Notes under the pieces: generated by a model
What the model saw: the letters and a program-made list of their open reading frames with translations, nothing else
What the model was told of the DNA's origin: nothing
Database searches by the model: none
Translations under genes and position numbers: made by a program
Source of the DNA: Viola odorata
Lineage: Eukaryota; Streptophyta; Magnoliopsida; Malpighiales; Violaceae
Reading direction: 5' to 3'
DNA: 64,000 bases
Assembly: GCA_963691705.1 (NCBI GenBank)
Contig: OY829541.1
Coordinates: forward strand, 31,632,719-31,696,718
Shown: positions 10,854 to 22,210 of the stretch, in pieces
Layout: the number at the start of each line of letters is the position of its first letter
Position numbering within the stretch: position 1 is the first letter of the stretch

Positions 10854-11165
10854 GCGGCCGTTAACCTCGTTCAAGCATCTTCTTCTCAGATTGGTGAAGG
10901 AGCTGCCAGCGTTAACCTTGTTTTAGTTCCGACTGTTTCTGTTGCCGTTAATCCTATACACGCGTCTTCCTCTCAGCCTCACTTACCAAGAAGAGAAAGA
11001 TAAGAAGCGTTACCGCTGCGGCCGTTAACCTCGTTCAAGCGTCTTCTTCTCAGATTGGTGAAGGAGCTGCTAGCGTTAACCTTGTTTTGGTTCCGACTGT
11101 TTCTGTTGCTGTTAATCATGTTCACATGTCTTCCTCTCAGCCTCGCGTTACCAAGAAGAGAAAGA
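10854..11165 (+). repeat. 165-bp tandem duplication inside the antisense gene
   Basis: Two direct copies run from GCGGCCGTTAACCTCGTTCA (10854 and 11018) to ACCAAGAAGAGAAAG (10985 and 11150). The offset is 164 at the start and 165 at the end, because the first copy has lost one base. The original unit of 165 bp is 55 codons, so it arose in frame and was broken later by the 1-bp loss. Confidence 0.85.
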
Positions 11166-11242
11166 CAAGAAGCACTAATGCCCCTACTCCTCCTTCCGAT
11201 ACAGTTGCTTCTTCAGAGACAGCCGCTGACGAGACTATTCCT

Positions 11243-11342
11243 GTAGGCGTCCCTTCAATTCTCTCGTTATCTTGAATGCGTTTTGTGATTGTTTCTCACC
11301 GTTTTTTTCTATTTCTCTACTTTTTGTGATGTCTCTTTCTAG
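11243..11342 (+). other. Probable intron in the antisense gene of element 2
   Basis: GTAGGC donor and a T-rich TTTCTAG acceptor bound a 100-bp interval that contains the in-frame stop. Joining the flanks gives ...DETIP then ETATASIRASPDD. It corresponds to the 105-bp intron at 484-588 in element 1. An upstream intron ends at 10755 (ATTATGCAG), matching the acceptor at 157. Confidence 0.6.
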
Positions 11343-12521
11343 GAGACTGCCACTGCTTCTATTCGTGCTTCCCCGGACGACAACATGAATTTGTCCCATG
11401 TCTTCCAAGAGCATCGTAAGAAGGCGCGACACAGCGAGGAGCCCGAAGAGACGTCTGGGGGTCGCGTTATCAGTCAGGAGGAGCACGGTACAGCCTTCGT
11501 CTCCGAGGGACCTTCTGGTGGCCAAACTTCTAACCCTTTGAGGACTGTAGAAGTAACTGAGTCCTTTCATGTTTCACCTGGTTCCTTCTGCACATCACCT
11601 CTTCCTTCCACTTCCCATGTGGTGGTTTTCACCTCCGATCTCCAAGAGACCGATTTTTCACCCTTCCATTCTCATGATACTTTTGGGCTTGTTATGGGGG
11701 CCTCTTCTCATCAACCTCCGTCCCCAACTACCTTGTTTTTTGTTCCCACGACTGCTCTAGTGTTTCCACCTTCCGAGGGGGAGATTGCCACTCCTCGTCT
11801 CATGGCTGATTTGAGTTCGCTAGCCTCTTCCAGGACCATTACTCACCAGACTGACCTGAGTGGCCTGCGTAGGACTGGCTTTGCGGCTGTAGGAGGTGAC
11901 GGCTCTTCCGCAGCTTCTTCATTTCTGGTTGCTTATGCGTTATCGCTCCAAGAGGCGGAGGAGGCATTTATTTCTCAGACTCCCGATGAGCAGCTGCACT
12001 CGGTGCGCTCTAATATATTTTCCTCCTTCTACAGTTTTCATTATTGGGCCAAGCATATGACGAGGAAGGTTGATTCTCTCACCTCTTCCTCTGATGAGCT
12101 GCGTGACGCCCACCGCTAGGTTTCAGAAGAACTTGCTAGAAAGCAGGAAGAAGTGAGGAAGTTATCTGGGGAGCGCCAGGATTTGGTAGAGGCCCTAGTG
12201 GCTGCCAAGAAAGAGATGGAAGAGGTCCATGAACGGGAAGCCGCCAGAGTTACCGCGCTTAACGCCGAATTGGCGGCAAAGAAGGACAAGAATGCCACAC
12301 TGGCAAAGGAGTCGGTGGAGAAGTGTAAGTGGTACTGTGAGGAGACTGCAGGCGTCATGGCTGACTCCTTCATAGAGCTTTATGGGTCAGAAGCGTTTAG
12401 CGTTGATGACATTACTCGCGTCTTCCAGGAGAAGTCTGTGGCCCTCACTAATGAAACTTTTTACAGGGCCAAGGTGAAAAATTGTGAGGGGCAAGGGGAT
12501 AACGGGACGGCGGCGCCATAG

Positions 12522-13476
12522 GCGTCTTTTACGGCCTTTTTCTGAGTTTTGGGTATCACCCCATTTTTTGTTTCTCTTTTTTGGAGGCTTTTGCCTTTGT
12601 AGCCCTCAGGGTTTTTGAACAACGATATATTTTATTTGCTATCTCCCTTTACTATTGATCTTCTTTGTGTTGTTAACGCCAATATTGAGATGATGAAGTT
12701 GACAATAGACCTGAGTATTATCTGTAGGGCTGCCAATCATAGCATTCCAGTGGAGATAATATAATCATAGAATTACCATATAATCTATGGAATCATAAAC
12801 GTGTAATAGCAGATATTTTTCAAGGTATCGCGACATGACTAGGCATGCACATTTCCTCTGCCGGGAATAGAATGTTCTTGCAAGATAACGCTACTTACTA
12901 GATAGCTTTGGAGACACAACTCACGATAATAACATATCATAACTGATGTTACCCGCGATATGTAGAGCATATAATCAATATCGGCAAGAGAGATTATTAT
13001 GGCATTATCGTCGTATGTGCCTTTGAGCGAAGAATATCATTCCCAAGGCGTTGCTGCCTTGAATATTAGCGTTACTCCCCTGGCAGTATTTCTTGGATCA
13101 AGATGACAGGGCATGTGCCGGCGATAGTATACTCGCCATATGAATCATGATAACAGACTGTATGATGTTACCGCCTGCACGGGCATCGGTCTCTTCATTA
13201 TTTCAGTGTTTCCACAATTTTCCTGCAAATTCTCAATTATTGCTTTACTGCATTAGTAAAATGACATACAATGACAAGCGTTATTTGCCTCTATGAGCAT
13301 TCACCCGCATGTATCGGGGTATTATTAGTGTTGCTTTTTTATTCAGCCTCGCTGAATCCGGCCTCGCTGACGCATTACTTGTGTTGCTTTCCAGTCCAGC
13401 CAACTTCACCGTGTATTTGCCGTCCGGTTACTTGTTGGGATATCACAATTTGTTTCGATTTTCCACAATTGGGTTG
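12522..13476. other. Non-coding interval of element 2
   Basis: This is the 3' flank of the antisense gene. It is AT-rich, with no supported reading frame. It is longer than the matching interval of element 1 (1786-2320). Confidence 0.6.
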
Positions 13477-13808
13477 GAGCGTGCCTCGTCTTAGTGAGCC
13501 GTCTGTATTAGCACGGTCGTCACAAGGATAGGATTTTCACTTCCAGGGTGGAGTCTTCATTTCCCTAGGGCGTGCCTCATCTTAGTGAGCTGTCTGTATT
13601 AGCCTGGTTGTCACAAGGATATGATTTTCACTCCTAGGGGTGTCGGGGCGTGCCTCGTCTTAGTGAGTCGTCTGTATTAGCCCGGTTGTCACAAGGATAG
13701 GATTTTCACTCCCGGCGTTGAATCTTTAAGTATGCCAGGGCGTGTCTCGTCTTAGTGAGTCGTCTGATCAAGAGCGGTTATCACAAGGATAGAATTTTCA
13801 CTCCCGGC
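13477..13808. repeat. Tandem repeat block of element 2, about four units of 80-95 bp
   Basis: Units follow the same consensus as in element 1 (GTGCCTCGTCTTAGTGAGCC..., then CACAAGGATAGGATTTTCAC), starting near 13477, 13567, 13645 and 13738. The copy number differs between the two elements. Confidence 0.8.
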
Positions 13809-14082
13809 ACCCTTCATTATCTGCACATAATCAACCACACAAAAACACATGATAATATTTTTGATTTGACCATTAACACATGTTATTGCTTCCCAAGTCT
13901 AAACGTGCAGAAACATGTCATATTCTAGCATGATATAATTTCAAACGAGCTATGTTCCAAGAGTTGGGTAAGGGGGTACCATCAAGTGTTTCCAAGTGGT
14001 ATGCTCCCTTCCCGATAATGCGGGTAACGCGATATGGGCCGTCCCAGTTTGGACTGAGTTTCCACATGCGTTGTCCAGCCGT

Positions 14083-14946
14083 TCATTTGTCCCTAAGTAC
14101 CAAGTCTCCTACTTTTAGCAGTCGTTCTTTGACGCGCCTGTTGTGATATCGCGCCATCTTTCTCTTATAGTACAACATTTTTAGGAGTGTTTCTTCATGC
14201 AGTTCTGGCAATGCGTCGAGGTTCGCCTGCAACCTCTCTTCGTTTATCTCTTCCTTGAAGTATGCCACTCGCAGGCTTAGAGTACCGATTTCTACTGGTG
14301 TGACGGCCTCAGTGCCGAAAGCCAATGCGAAGGGTGTTTCTCCTGTACTAGTTTTGACGGTCATGAGATACGCCCACATCACATACGGCAGCTCGTCTGC
14401 CCATTTCTTTTTGGCACCTTCTAGGTTTTTCTTGATACCGCTGAGGATACTTCGATTGGTTACCTCCGTGAGTCTGTTAGTCTGTGGGTAGGCTACGGAA
14501 GAGAACCTTTGTTCGATCTAAAATTTCGTGCACTGGTCTCTAAAGAATTGACTTATGAATTGGGTCCCGTTATCACTCACTAACACTTGAGGTATACCAA
14601 ATCGCATGATAACTTGGTGCTTGAAGAAACGCTATATTTTCTCCGTTGTGATGTTAGCCACCGCTTCCGCTTCTGCCCATTTCGTGAAGTAGTCCACTAC
14701 TACGACTACAAATTTTAGCTGAGATCTTGCCTTTGGAAACGGGCCTAGGATGTCAATTCCCCATTTGGCAAAAGGACAAGGGGCCACAATTTCAGAGATT
14801 TTCGTGGCAGGTCGTCGGGGATTTTTGGAGAACTCTTGACATTTCTGACAGGTCCGTACGAAGTTATCACAGTCCCTGCGAATGGTAGGCCAGTAGAAAC
14901 CTGACCTAAAGACTTGTGCGGCCAAAGTACCGCCAGACAAGTACAT
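14083..14946 (-). pseudogene. Integrase of element 2
   Basis: The zinc-domain part (CQKCQEFSKNP) and first Asp (WGIDILGPFP) are at 14632-14946. The core continues at 14391-14640 with VSDNGTQFISQFF and the NRLTEVTNRSI context of the catalytic Glu, but it is interrupted by stops (about 14520 and 14630). The C-terminal part (14083-14382) has GETPFALAFGTEAVTP and a basic tail. All three catalytic positions remain recognisable, unlike in element 1. Confidence 0.8.
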
Positions 14947-15063
14947 GCCACATATCCCTTCGTGAATCTCTCGTAAGGTATGGAGGCCTTCTTGTTCCGT
15001 TATACACTTGGCAGCTGGATGAGAGAAGCTTCTCCGGACTAATTCTCCGTCATAGTATGTACA

Positions 15064-15780
15064 CTATGTCGCCTGTTTCAGCACTCTTTTCTTTCCAGCA
15101 TTATCTTTAGGCAACTCATCATGTTTTAGAAATTTTATTACAGGAATCCGCCAGTCATTTTCGAGCTCTTCGATACAAAGCGACGCTTGTTCTTCCATTA
15201 AGGAAAGCACGGATATTTCCTCAAAGTACACGTCAGCGGGTATGGATGCTTCTGGATTCGCTGCAATCTTGGCAAGATTATCGGCCTCGGCGTTATCTTC
15301 ACAAGGGACATGCTCGATGTTGACCTGAATGCCCTTTTTTCTTATTTCCATCAACTCGTGTTTCACTTTAGAGAGATATTGAATCATAATGGGCTCTCTA
15401 GCTTGAGAATTGCCCAAGACCTGATCTATCACTAACTTGGAATCGCCGTATATCAATAGCCGTAAATCTCCCATTACTCCGGCGTCATGTATGGCTTTTG
15501 TGGACAGATTTTTCCCTATCTTGAGTCCAGCTAGCAGCGCCTCATATTATGCCGCGTCATTGGATAACGGTTGTAGGATTCTGACGACATATCGTATCTG
15601 TATGCCTAGTGGTCCAGTTACTCAGATTCCGGCTCCAGCTAGTTCTTGGTTCTTGGCCCCATCCACATGGACAACCCACAAGTCGGTGTACGTTTCAGGG
15701 AACGGGAGATCCAAATCATCTCTTTCCTGTTCTGGTAAGTTGGTCAATGGATCCTGCGTAAAGGTGCACTCGGCTATGAA
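15064..15780 (-). pseudogene. Second RNase H domain of element 2
   Basis: Motifs are VVHVDGAKNQELAGAGI, then a damaged EYEALL segment with stops near 15550, LLIYGDSKLVIDQVLGNS and EDNAEADNLAKIAANPEA. The last part forms a 136-codon open frame that also covers the linker to integrase. Position and residues match the extra Tat RNase H. Confidence 0.8.
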
Positions 15781-17110
15781 GTCTGCTAGGACTTGGGCTT
15801 TTACGGATGGTCGGGCTTTATATTGTAGCCCAAATTGTTCGAGTTCAATGGCCCAAATCAGCATTCTCCCCGAAGACTCAGGCTTTCTGAAAATCATTTT
15901 CAAAGGTTGCTCTGTGAGCATGATGACGGGGTGGGCCTGAAAATATCTGTCCATTTTGCGTGTAGCCTGCACCAATCGCAAACGCTATTTTTTCAACGGG
16001 AGCATATCGCAGCTCAGAGTCTTTCAAAACATGGCTGACGAAGTACACGGGGTGGTGGATGTGGTTGTCGTCTCGTACAAGGATAACACTAACCACTTCG
16101 TCGGCGACACCGAGGTACAAATATAGAGTGTCACCCGGCTCTGGTCTTGTCAACACCAAATAAGCTTTTAGGCCCATAAACGCTTCTTCACACTCTTTTG
16201 TCCATCCAAAGGGAGCCTTTTTACGTCTAACCTTGAAGAAGGCTAGGCATTTTTCCCCTTGTTTGAAAATAAACCGTCCTAGAGCGATAACGCGCCCTGT
16301 GAGTTTTTGCACTTCCTTGACGGTTCGGGGGGATATCATGTCGTGAATAGCTTTAATCTTCGACGGATTAGGCTGAATGCCTTTCTGGCTGACTACATAT
16401 CCAAAGAACCTGCCTGTTTGAAATGCAAACATGCATTTACGGGGATTTAGCTTCATCTTGTACTCTCTCATAACGTTAAAAACCTCTTCCAAATCCGCTA
16501 AATGTTCCTCAAAGCTTCGACTCTTGACCAACAAATCGTCCACATAGGCTTCTGCTTTCTTTCCGATTTATTCCTCAAACACCTTATTTGTCATATGCTG
16601 AAAGGTTGCCCCAACGTTTTTTAGTCAAAACGGCATGCCGTATAATAGTACGTGGCATTTGGGGTGATGAAGGAGGTCTTTTCTTCATCTTCGACGGCCA
16701 TGGGAATCTGATGATATCCAGAGTTGGCGTCTAAAGAGCTCAAATAAGCATCCCGACAGTCTGGTCGACTAATTGGTCGATTCGATGGAGCGGGTAGCAA
16801 TCCTTAGGACAGGCGTCGTTTAGATTAGTGAAATCAATCCACATGCGCCACTCTCCGTTGGGCTTTGGAACGAGGACGGGATTAGCTAACCAAGTCGGAT
16901 ATAGGACTTCTCGGATGAAACTTGCATCTAGAAGTTTTGACACCTCCTTGTCAATGGCGATTGCCTTTTCTATCGAAAATGGTCGTCGCTTCTATTGGAC
17001 TGGTTTGATGCAGGGATCAACGTTAAGTCGATGCTCCGCTACTTCTTGCGAGATACCAAGCATATCTGCGGGCTTCCATGCGAATTCTCCTTTGCACTTG
17101 TTTAATAACC
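15781..17110 (-). pseudogene. Reverse transcriptase and RNase H of element 2
   Basis: The N-terminal part (16740-17110) has SKLLDASFIREVLYPTW and WIDFTNLNDACPKDCYPL. It then shifts frame in 16560-16740 around the fingers/palm. The catalytic YVDDLLVKS begins a 221-codon open frame (15878-16543) covering the palm, thumb and connection, with TLYLYLGVADEVVSVIL at the RNase H start. Another shift occurs near 15980. Element 1 keeps the palm intact where this copy is broken. Confidence 0.85.
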
Positions 17111-17375
17111 GACCTAACTGCATGCTCTCTTCCGGGCTTAACTTTGCACTAACCAGGAAGTTGGTCTACCTGACCCCATTAACAGGGATGGGCGATATCT
17201 TGTCCACTGGCTGGGTGTGTTTTTCTTCTTTCTGTTCGAAAGGATCCGCCGTCACACATACATACCTGTCACAACTCTTTTGCATCATGAGCAGATAACA
17301 CTCGACTGCCAGCTTCTGATCGCCTTTGACTGAGACCACTCCATCCCAAGAGGGATACTTTAACCCCAAATATTT

Positions 17376-17792
17376 TTAGGATATCGCTGCACCGAAATGA
17401 TTGAGGAATGGGCGTCCGAGTATGGCGTTATATGGCAAGGTAAGGTCTACAACCAACAACAACAGTTCTTCTGATCTTTTGGACGTGTCCTCTCTGAAGT
17501 ATATAGGCAGCAGGGTGACTCCAGTCACCGGGATAGGAACTTCGTCTACCCCAATTATCAGCTTTTTGCAAGGCGTCAGATCGCTGGTAGGACGTTTCAT
17601 GAGGTTGTAAGCCTCCAATGAAAATAAATTTACTACGCTGCCGTTATCGATAAGAGTTCTTCTGACTCCATGGTTGCCAATAACGCATGTGACCACTAAC
17701 GCATCATTATGTGGAAAAACAACACCTTTCTCGTCTTCCTCAAAGAAGGACAATGCCATTCGATCTAGAGCACTTATCGCTTCATTTTTCAC
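17376..17792 (-). pseudogene. Aspartic protease of element 2
   Basis: A 138-codon open frame holds RRTLIDNGSVVNLFSLEAYN (D-x-G-S) and ends DLTLPYNAILGRPFLNHFGA, the usual C-terminal hallmark (ILGRPFL). The RT linker follows at 17166-17369 (GDQKLAVECYLL, CDRYVCVTADPFEQ). This is the best preserved protease of the two Tat copies. Confidence 0.8.
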
Positions 17793-17810
17793 TAACGTGC
17801 CTTCACATTT

Positions 17811-19782
17811 TTACTTCTCTCCAGTGGTGGGCATTAACTGCGCAGACTCATCCAAGTACGGTGTGCCCCCAGCTATGATGTTAATGATGGGAATGTCCTC
17901 ATCATGGATTGCTAACGCTTCCCTGACTCTCCCACTAGGAGTGGTATCGTCTCCTGGGGTGTGAGGAGGCGCTTGTCTGCTGTCTGGGGCCCTGTTCATC
18001 GAGTTATTTCTGGCTTCTTCTCTCGCCTTAGTGGTGAATTTTTTGAGATATCCTTCTTCCACTGGACGTTCTATCGCCAACTTTAACTCTTTGCACACGT
18101 CTGTGGAGTGTCCCTTGACTTTATGGAACTTGCAGAAGGCGTTTTCTCTTCCTCTCATTATTACCCCCGGTTTCACAGGGACTGGATAACGGATAGGCAG
18201 ATTCCGTTGCTGAACGATTGCTAAGATTTCCGCTCTCGGAAGTATAAGGGAAGGAAGATCAGGGTCATAAACTCGGCCCTTGGGCGGATCTGCTTGACGC
18301 TGAGTGGGGAAGTTGTCGGGTCTTCCCCTTGAAGAGTTGCCTCTTTACCGGTTTGAGGCTCTAGGGATATGATCTTTCCGCTGGGCGTAATCATCAGTAG
18401 AACGAGCATCAAGGGATATGCTGGTAAATGCGCTGGATGCATGGGGCGCATTTTGTGGCACATTTCGAAGGTTATCCCTGTTTCCTTCCTCCTCCATCCT
18501 TACATAATTATGAGCCTTTAACCTTAGTGCATCTAAAGTCGTTGGGGGGTCCACCATTAACGTGTCTCATAATTTTCCATAACAACAATTTCGTTTCAAG
18601 GCCTCCACAGCGAAATCAATGGTGACACCTGGCGTTAACGACATCTCCATATCGAAACGACTAAGGAACTCTTTCAGAGACTCTTGGGGCCTTCTGTGTA
18701 TATCGAATAAAGCTGCAGCGGACTTTCTAATGGGAACGGTCGTGCTGAACTGACTTCGAAACTTAGCTTCCAGCTGCGAAAAACTGTCGACGAATCCGGC
18801 CAGGAGCCCTTCAAACCAAAGACGTGCGACTCCTGATAATGTCATAACAAATATCTGGCACAAGGCCGCATCACTATGGGTTTGGAACTGTACGAAGTCT
18901 TTCACCTTGTTAAGGTGAGAGATGGGATCCTTCGTGCCGTCATAAGACTCCGTGGGGAGTTTCATGTGCCGATTGACTCTGTGATGCCTTATGTGATAGC
19001 TAAACGGATGACTCGCGTTATCATCAGGGATTTCACAAGGATGACGGGGAGGAGAAATTTCTAGATGATGCCTCTAGCCTCGAGGATCAGGTGCGTGGTG
19101 TCGTCTGGGGACCGGCTGCGACTTCTCGGTGAGTGGGTTCGATATCTCCTACTACTTGATCTTTCGCTGCGCCTGGGGATACGTCCCTAACCATTTCATC
19201 TCGCCTGTCATCCCAACAATATCTATATTCGTCATGCCAACGTTCTTCTTGAGATATGGGAATTTCTCACGCGTGCGACGCGGGAGGTTCTGCCCGTCCA
19301 TGAACGAGTTGCGCAAAGTTGACGGGGGCCATCATCATAGGCAAGGTCAACGGGGTGCTCCCGTGTTCCTGAGGGGATAGCGGCCGATCAGTGACAATAG
19401 ACGGGGTAAAAGTAAATATCAAGTGAGGGGGAATAGTCGATCCTGAGGCATTGGGAGCCGATCCAGCAGCTAATGCAGTCAACTAATCTACTTGGGCACG
19501 CAGAGCCAACAAAGAGTTCGCCCAAGGGTTGTTTGCACTATCGATTACAGATCCCATCGGTGGGGGAGTGGAAAAACTAGCTCCAGCCATTTGGGAAGGT
19601 GGAGTAGTCATCTAGGGGAATGATGTTTCCGTCATTAGTCCAAAGAGGAAATTTGTTTGCCCAGAAGGAGTTCCCTATACGACGGTAGAAATATTAACAA
19701 AAGTAGAGGGAAAAAGTTCCCTACGAGGAGCAAAAAAAAAGTCGTGGGGATAAGGAGGTGTAGATTCTGAATCAGAAGCCAT
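17811..19782 (-). pseudogene. Gag of element 2
   Basis: The start at 19782 (MASDSES) lies 86 bp inside the LTR. The N-terminal Ser/Pro region (to about 19270) has several stops. The capsid domain is open at 18567-18965 (KLPTESYDGTKDPISHLNK, ARLWFEGLL). The zinc knuckle FCKFHKVKGHSTDVC is at 17811-18176. At least three breaks separate these parts, so no complete Gag could be made from this copy. Confidence 0.8.
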
Positions 19783-19868
19783 GATCCTTCGATTTCCAAA
19801 AAAAGTAGAGCTTGGTTATTAAGGACGCTCACTTAATTAAACCAAAGCTCTCAATGAAAGCACCAATT

Positions 19869-20366
19869 TGATAAGATTCGGACTTCTGGAGAGGGGTAGG
19901 TGAGGAAAATGGTCGTTTGGAATCTCTATTCTTGCTGTCCGGTGTACCTACACAGCGCCGGAGGGGGTCTCCGGCGTAGACACTCCGATGCTTAAGTCAA
20001 TATGGCTATTTGAGATGGCAGGGGTTCGACTAGCAATCTTAGGCTTACCTTTTCACCTTGAATGGTGAGGTATTTATAGGCAAAATATGGATGTTATCGC
20101 TAGGGGGTGGGCATTATCTAGGGAATATAACGCCCAAGTTCCTTGTGTGACTTCATGTCCTACCTGGGATGGGATAATGTCGTTAGTGTGGCTAGATAAC
20201 GTGTGAGACCCCCCCCCCCGACTGATGTCGACCATCCCAGGATTCCGTGCGAAGAGAAAGACGGTAGCTACAGAGGCGGACACTCGGTGGGAGCTACAGT
20301 GTTCTTGCGACCTTAACGCGGGGTGTAAGGATGAAAATGCCCCTGGAATTGCTTCTATAGTTATCA
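19869..20366 (-). repeat. 5' LTR of element 2 (498 bp)
   Basis: It starts TGATAAG and ends GTTATCA on the plus strand, with the PBS-like leader on its left. A TATAAATA box on the minus strand is at 20071-20078, followed by about 30 bp and then the probable transcript start. Beyond 20366 the protease frame of element 4 resumes. It shares its GATGTCGACCATCCCAGG-type core with the element 1 LTR. Confidence 0.8.
20071..20078 (-). promoter_or_regulatory. TATA box in the LTR of element 2
   Basis: The minus strand reads TATAAATA within the LTR, oriented toward gag. It fits the core promoter of the retrotransposon transcript. Confidence 0.5.
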
Positions 20367-22210
20367 TTAATCGTGCTGCCATCATTGAACCAATTAAGCA
20401 CATAGGGCGTGGATGTTTCGAGGTGGAAAGGCACAACGACTGCACAAGAAGTGTGTTGGCCACATCCGCGCAACTCCCATTATCTACGATGATGGAAATG
20501 ACCATTCCATTGGCCATGTCGCAGGTGTGGAATAAGTTCTCCCACTGCTCAATGAAATGATCATCCTCCTTGGCTTTAATGCTCAAGTTATGCCTCACAA
20601 CTAAATATTTGGGAACATCAACATAAGCGTACCCATCGTCCTCAACATCCGTGACTTCCCAAGAGTCACTTTGGGTAGGCGTGTCCTCTTCCTCGTCTTT
20701 ACTTACTACATCTCCACCATCACGAATCACCATGATTCATCGATTAGGGCATTCGGCCCTCATGTGGCCTTTCCCCCCACATTTGAAACATTATATGTTT
20801 CGGGTAGGTGTGCGGGTAGTTGAAGGGGTGTTTGGTGTGGATTTAGGTGTGGTGGTCACAAAGGGTTTAGTGTTTTAGTTGCTGTTTGGGGTGTTGTTTT
20901 GTCTAGAGGTGAAATTGGGTTTTTTGGTGTCTTAGTGCCATGAAGGTTTGGAAGATGTAGAAGAAGAACTGAAGGGAAACTTTGGTTTAGAGCTTACTTG
21001 TCTCTCAATCTTTAAGGCTAGGTGGAACGTTTCATCCAATGTGGTGTAGTTTTGGAGATCAAGTTGATAAGCTAGTTCCTTATACAAACCAGCCAAGAAT
21101 CTTGCCATGGTGGCTTCTACGCTCTCATTCACATTGGCGCGCATGAGACAAGTTTGTATATCGTGGAAGTAGTCACTTATAGTCTGAGCTCTTTGGTACA
21201 GCCGTTGGAGTTGTTGGTAAAGGTCTCTCACATGATAACTAGGTACGAAATGCTTGCGCATCTCATAGGTCAAATTCTCCCAAGCAATCACGGGTGGCAG
21301 TCGCGCAACTCTTCTAGTGGCCAATAAGCGATCCCACCATTGTGTTGCCATACCCGCAAATTCTATAACTGCTAGTTTAACCTTCTTTTCGAAGATGCGC
21401 TCAATTTTCCCTTCCCACTTATAATAAGCGTCCGAGTCATCCATGCCTTCGAAGGTTGGGATGGAAACTTTAATGTGTGAGAGGTTATTGTCTACCCTCT
21501 CTTCATGTGTCACCGACCTCTGCCTTCAAAAGGTTCCTCATATTCAAAACGAGGGTCACCATTCGCATGTTCATAGTGAGGAGGAGGAGGAGGCCGAGGT
21601 CTCTCAAATGGCGGTGGGATATAACCATTGGCTCGGTGTAAGGGAATAGCCAAGTGGTTGGCCATTTGGTTTGGAGTGGGGTTTTGTGGGTGTATAGAAG
21701 TATAGGGATTGGCTACAGGTTAGGGATTTTGGAAAGGTGGTTGTCTTGTGTCGAAGTGTGGAGTGTTGTATATAGGGGCGTTGAGTGGTGGTTGGCTAGT
21801 GTCATAGGGAAAGGCCACACCTTGATTATCGACGAGCACTTGGTTGCGGTTGTGATCAAATGTGGGAGGCGCACTATGGTGTGAGGGGACACCAAGGGCG
21901 TCATCATCTTGGCTATGGTGGCTGGCGGCTCGAGCCCCAACCGTTGGATCACTCATGCGTGGCATACCATAGTAATCTAAGCTTGTAGGGTCATTTGGTC
22001 TGTGGTTTGGTGATAGTGTATGGCTGGTGGATAATTTAGGGTCGGTGGGGGTAAGGTGTGTTTACTCTCGTCGTCAAAGGCCATGGCAGCCATGAGGTCT
22101 TTCATGTGGGATCTCATTTTGGCCATTTCAACTGTGTGCAAGGCCATGGCTGGATTGAGAGTGGAAGACTCATCTGAACCAGCCCCCGAAGGTGCGTCTT
22201 GGTTAGTCAT
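20367..22210 (-). pseudogene. Gag and protease of element 4, truncated
   Basis: The start at 22210 (MTNQDAPSGAGSDESS) is followed by a Pro-rich part and the gag domain at 20932-21513 (YYKWEGKIERIFEKKVKLAV, MRKHFVPSYHVRDLYQQL). Next come a CCHC zinc knuckle (near 20745-20790) and protease with IIVDNGSCADVANTLLV. One base shift near 20420 precedes the NWFNDG context, where element 2 cuts the frame. The same proteins in element 3 allow the parts to be matched. The RT half lies on the other side of element 2, outside the window. Confidence 0.8.

Larger units (their letters stand above)
9975..12521 (+). pseudogene. Antisense extra gene of element 2 (Transposase_28-like N-terminus)
   Basis: It starts MARTHHPRPKFIG at 9975. 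The N-terminal region (to about 10600) has FALDPLVVQLLTELDLNPAQ, LSPNAYCCIYAFIKLC and, after a shift, SIDSWKSGF; this resembles the Pfam family named Transposase_28 (putative gypsy-type transposon). Next come an intron acceptor at 10755, a basic/Ala-rich exon holding a 165-bp tandem duplication with KKRK motifs, an intron at 11243-11342, a Ser/Pro-rich open frame (11385-12119), an in-frame amber codon, and a coiled-coil tail (12120-12521). TAG at about 10066, TAA at about 10168 and shifts near 10375 and 10500 break the N-terminus. Function of this protein class is unknown. Confidence 0.7.
8998..20366 (-). mobile_element. Element 2: Tat-lineage Ty3/gypsy LTR retrotransposon, interrupted by element 1
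   Basis: It has the same layout as element 1: LTR 19869-20366, gag from 19782, zinc motif, protease, RT, two RNase H domains, integrase to 14083, tandem repeats and an antisense gene (9975-12521). It was inserted into the protease frame of element 4: at 20367 the minus-strand frame of that protease resumes. Its 3' LTR was not found before the element 1 boundary at 8997. The simplest explanation is that element 1 inserted into its 3' internal region, leaving the rest beyond the left edge. Assignment of 8998-9974 to this element is inferred. Confidence 0.75.
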
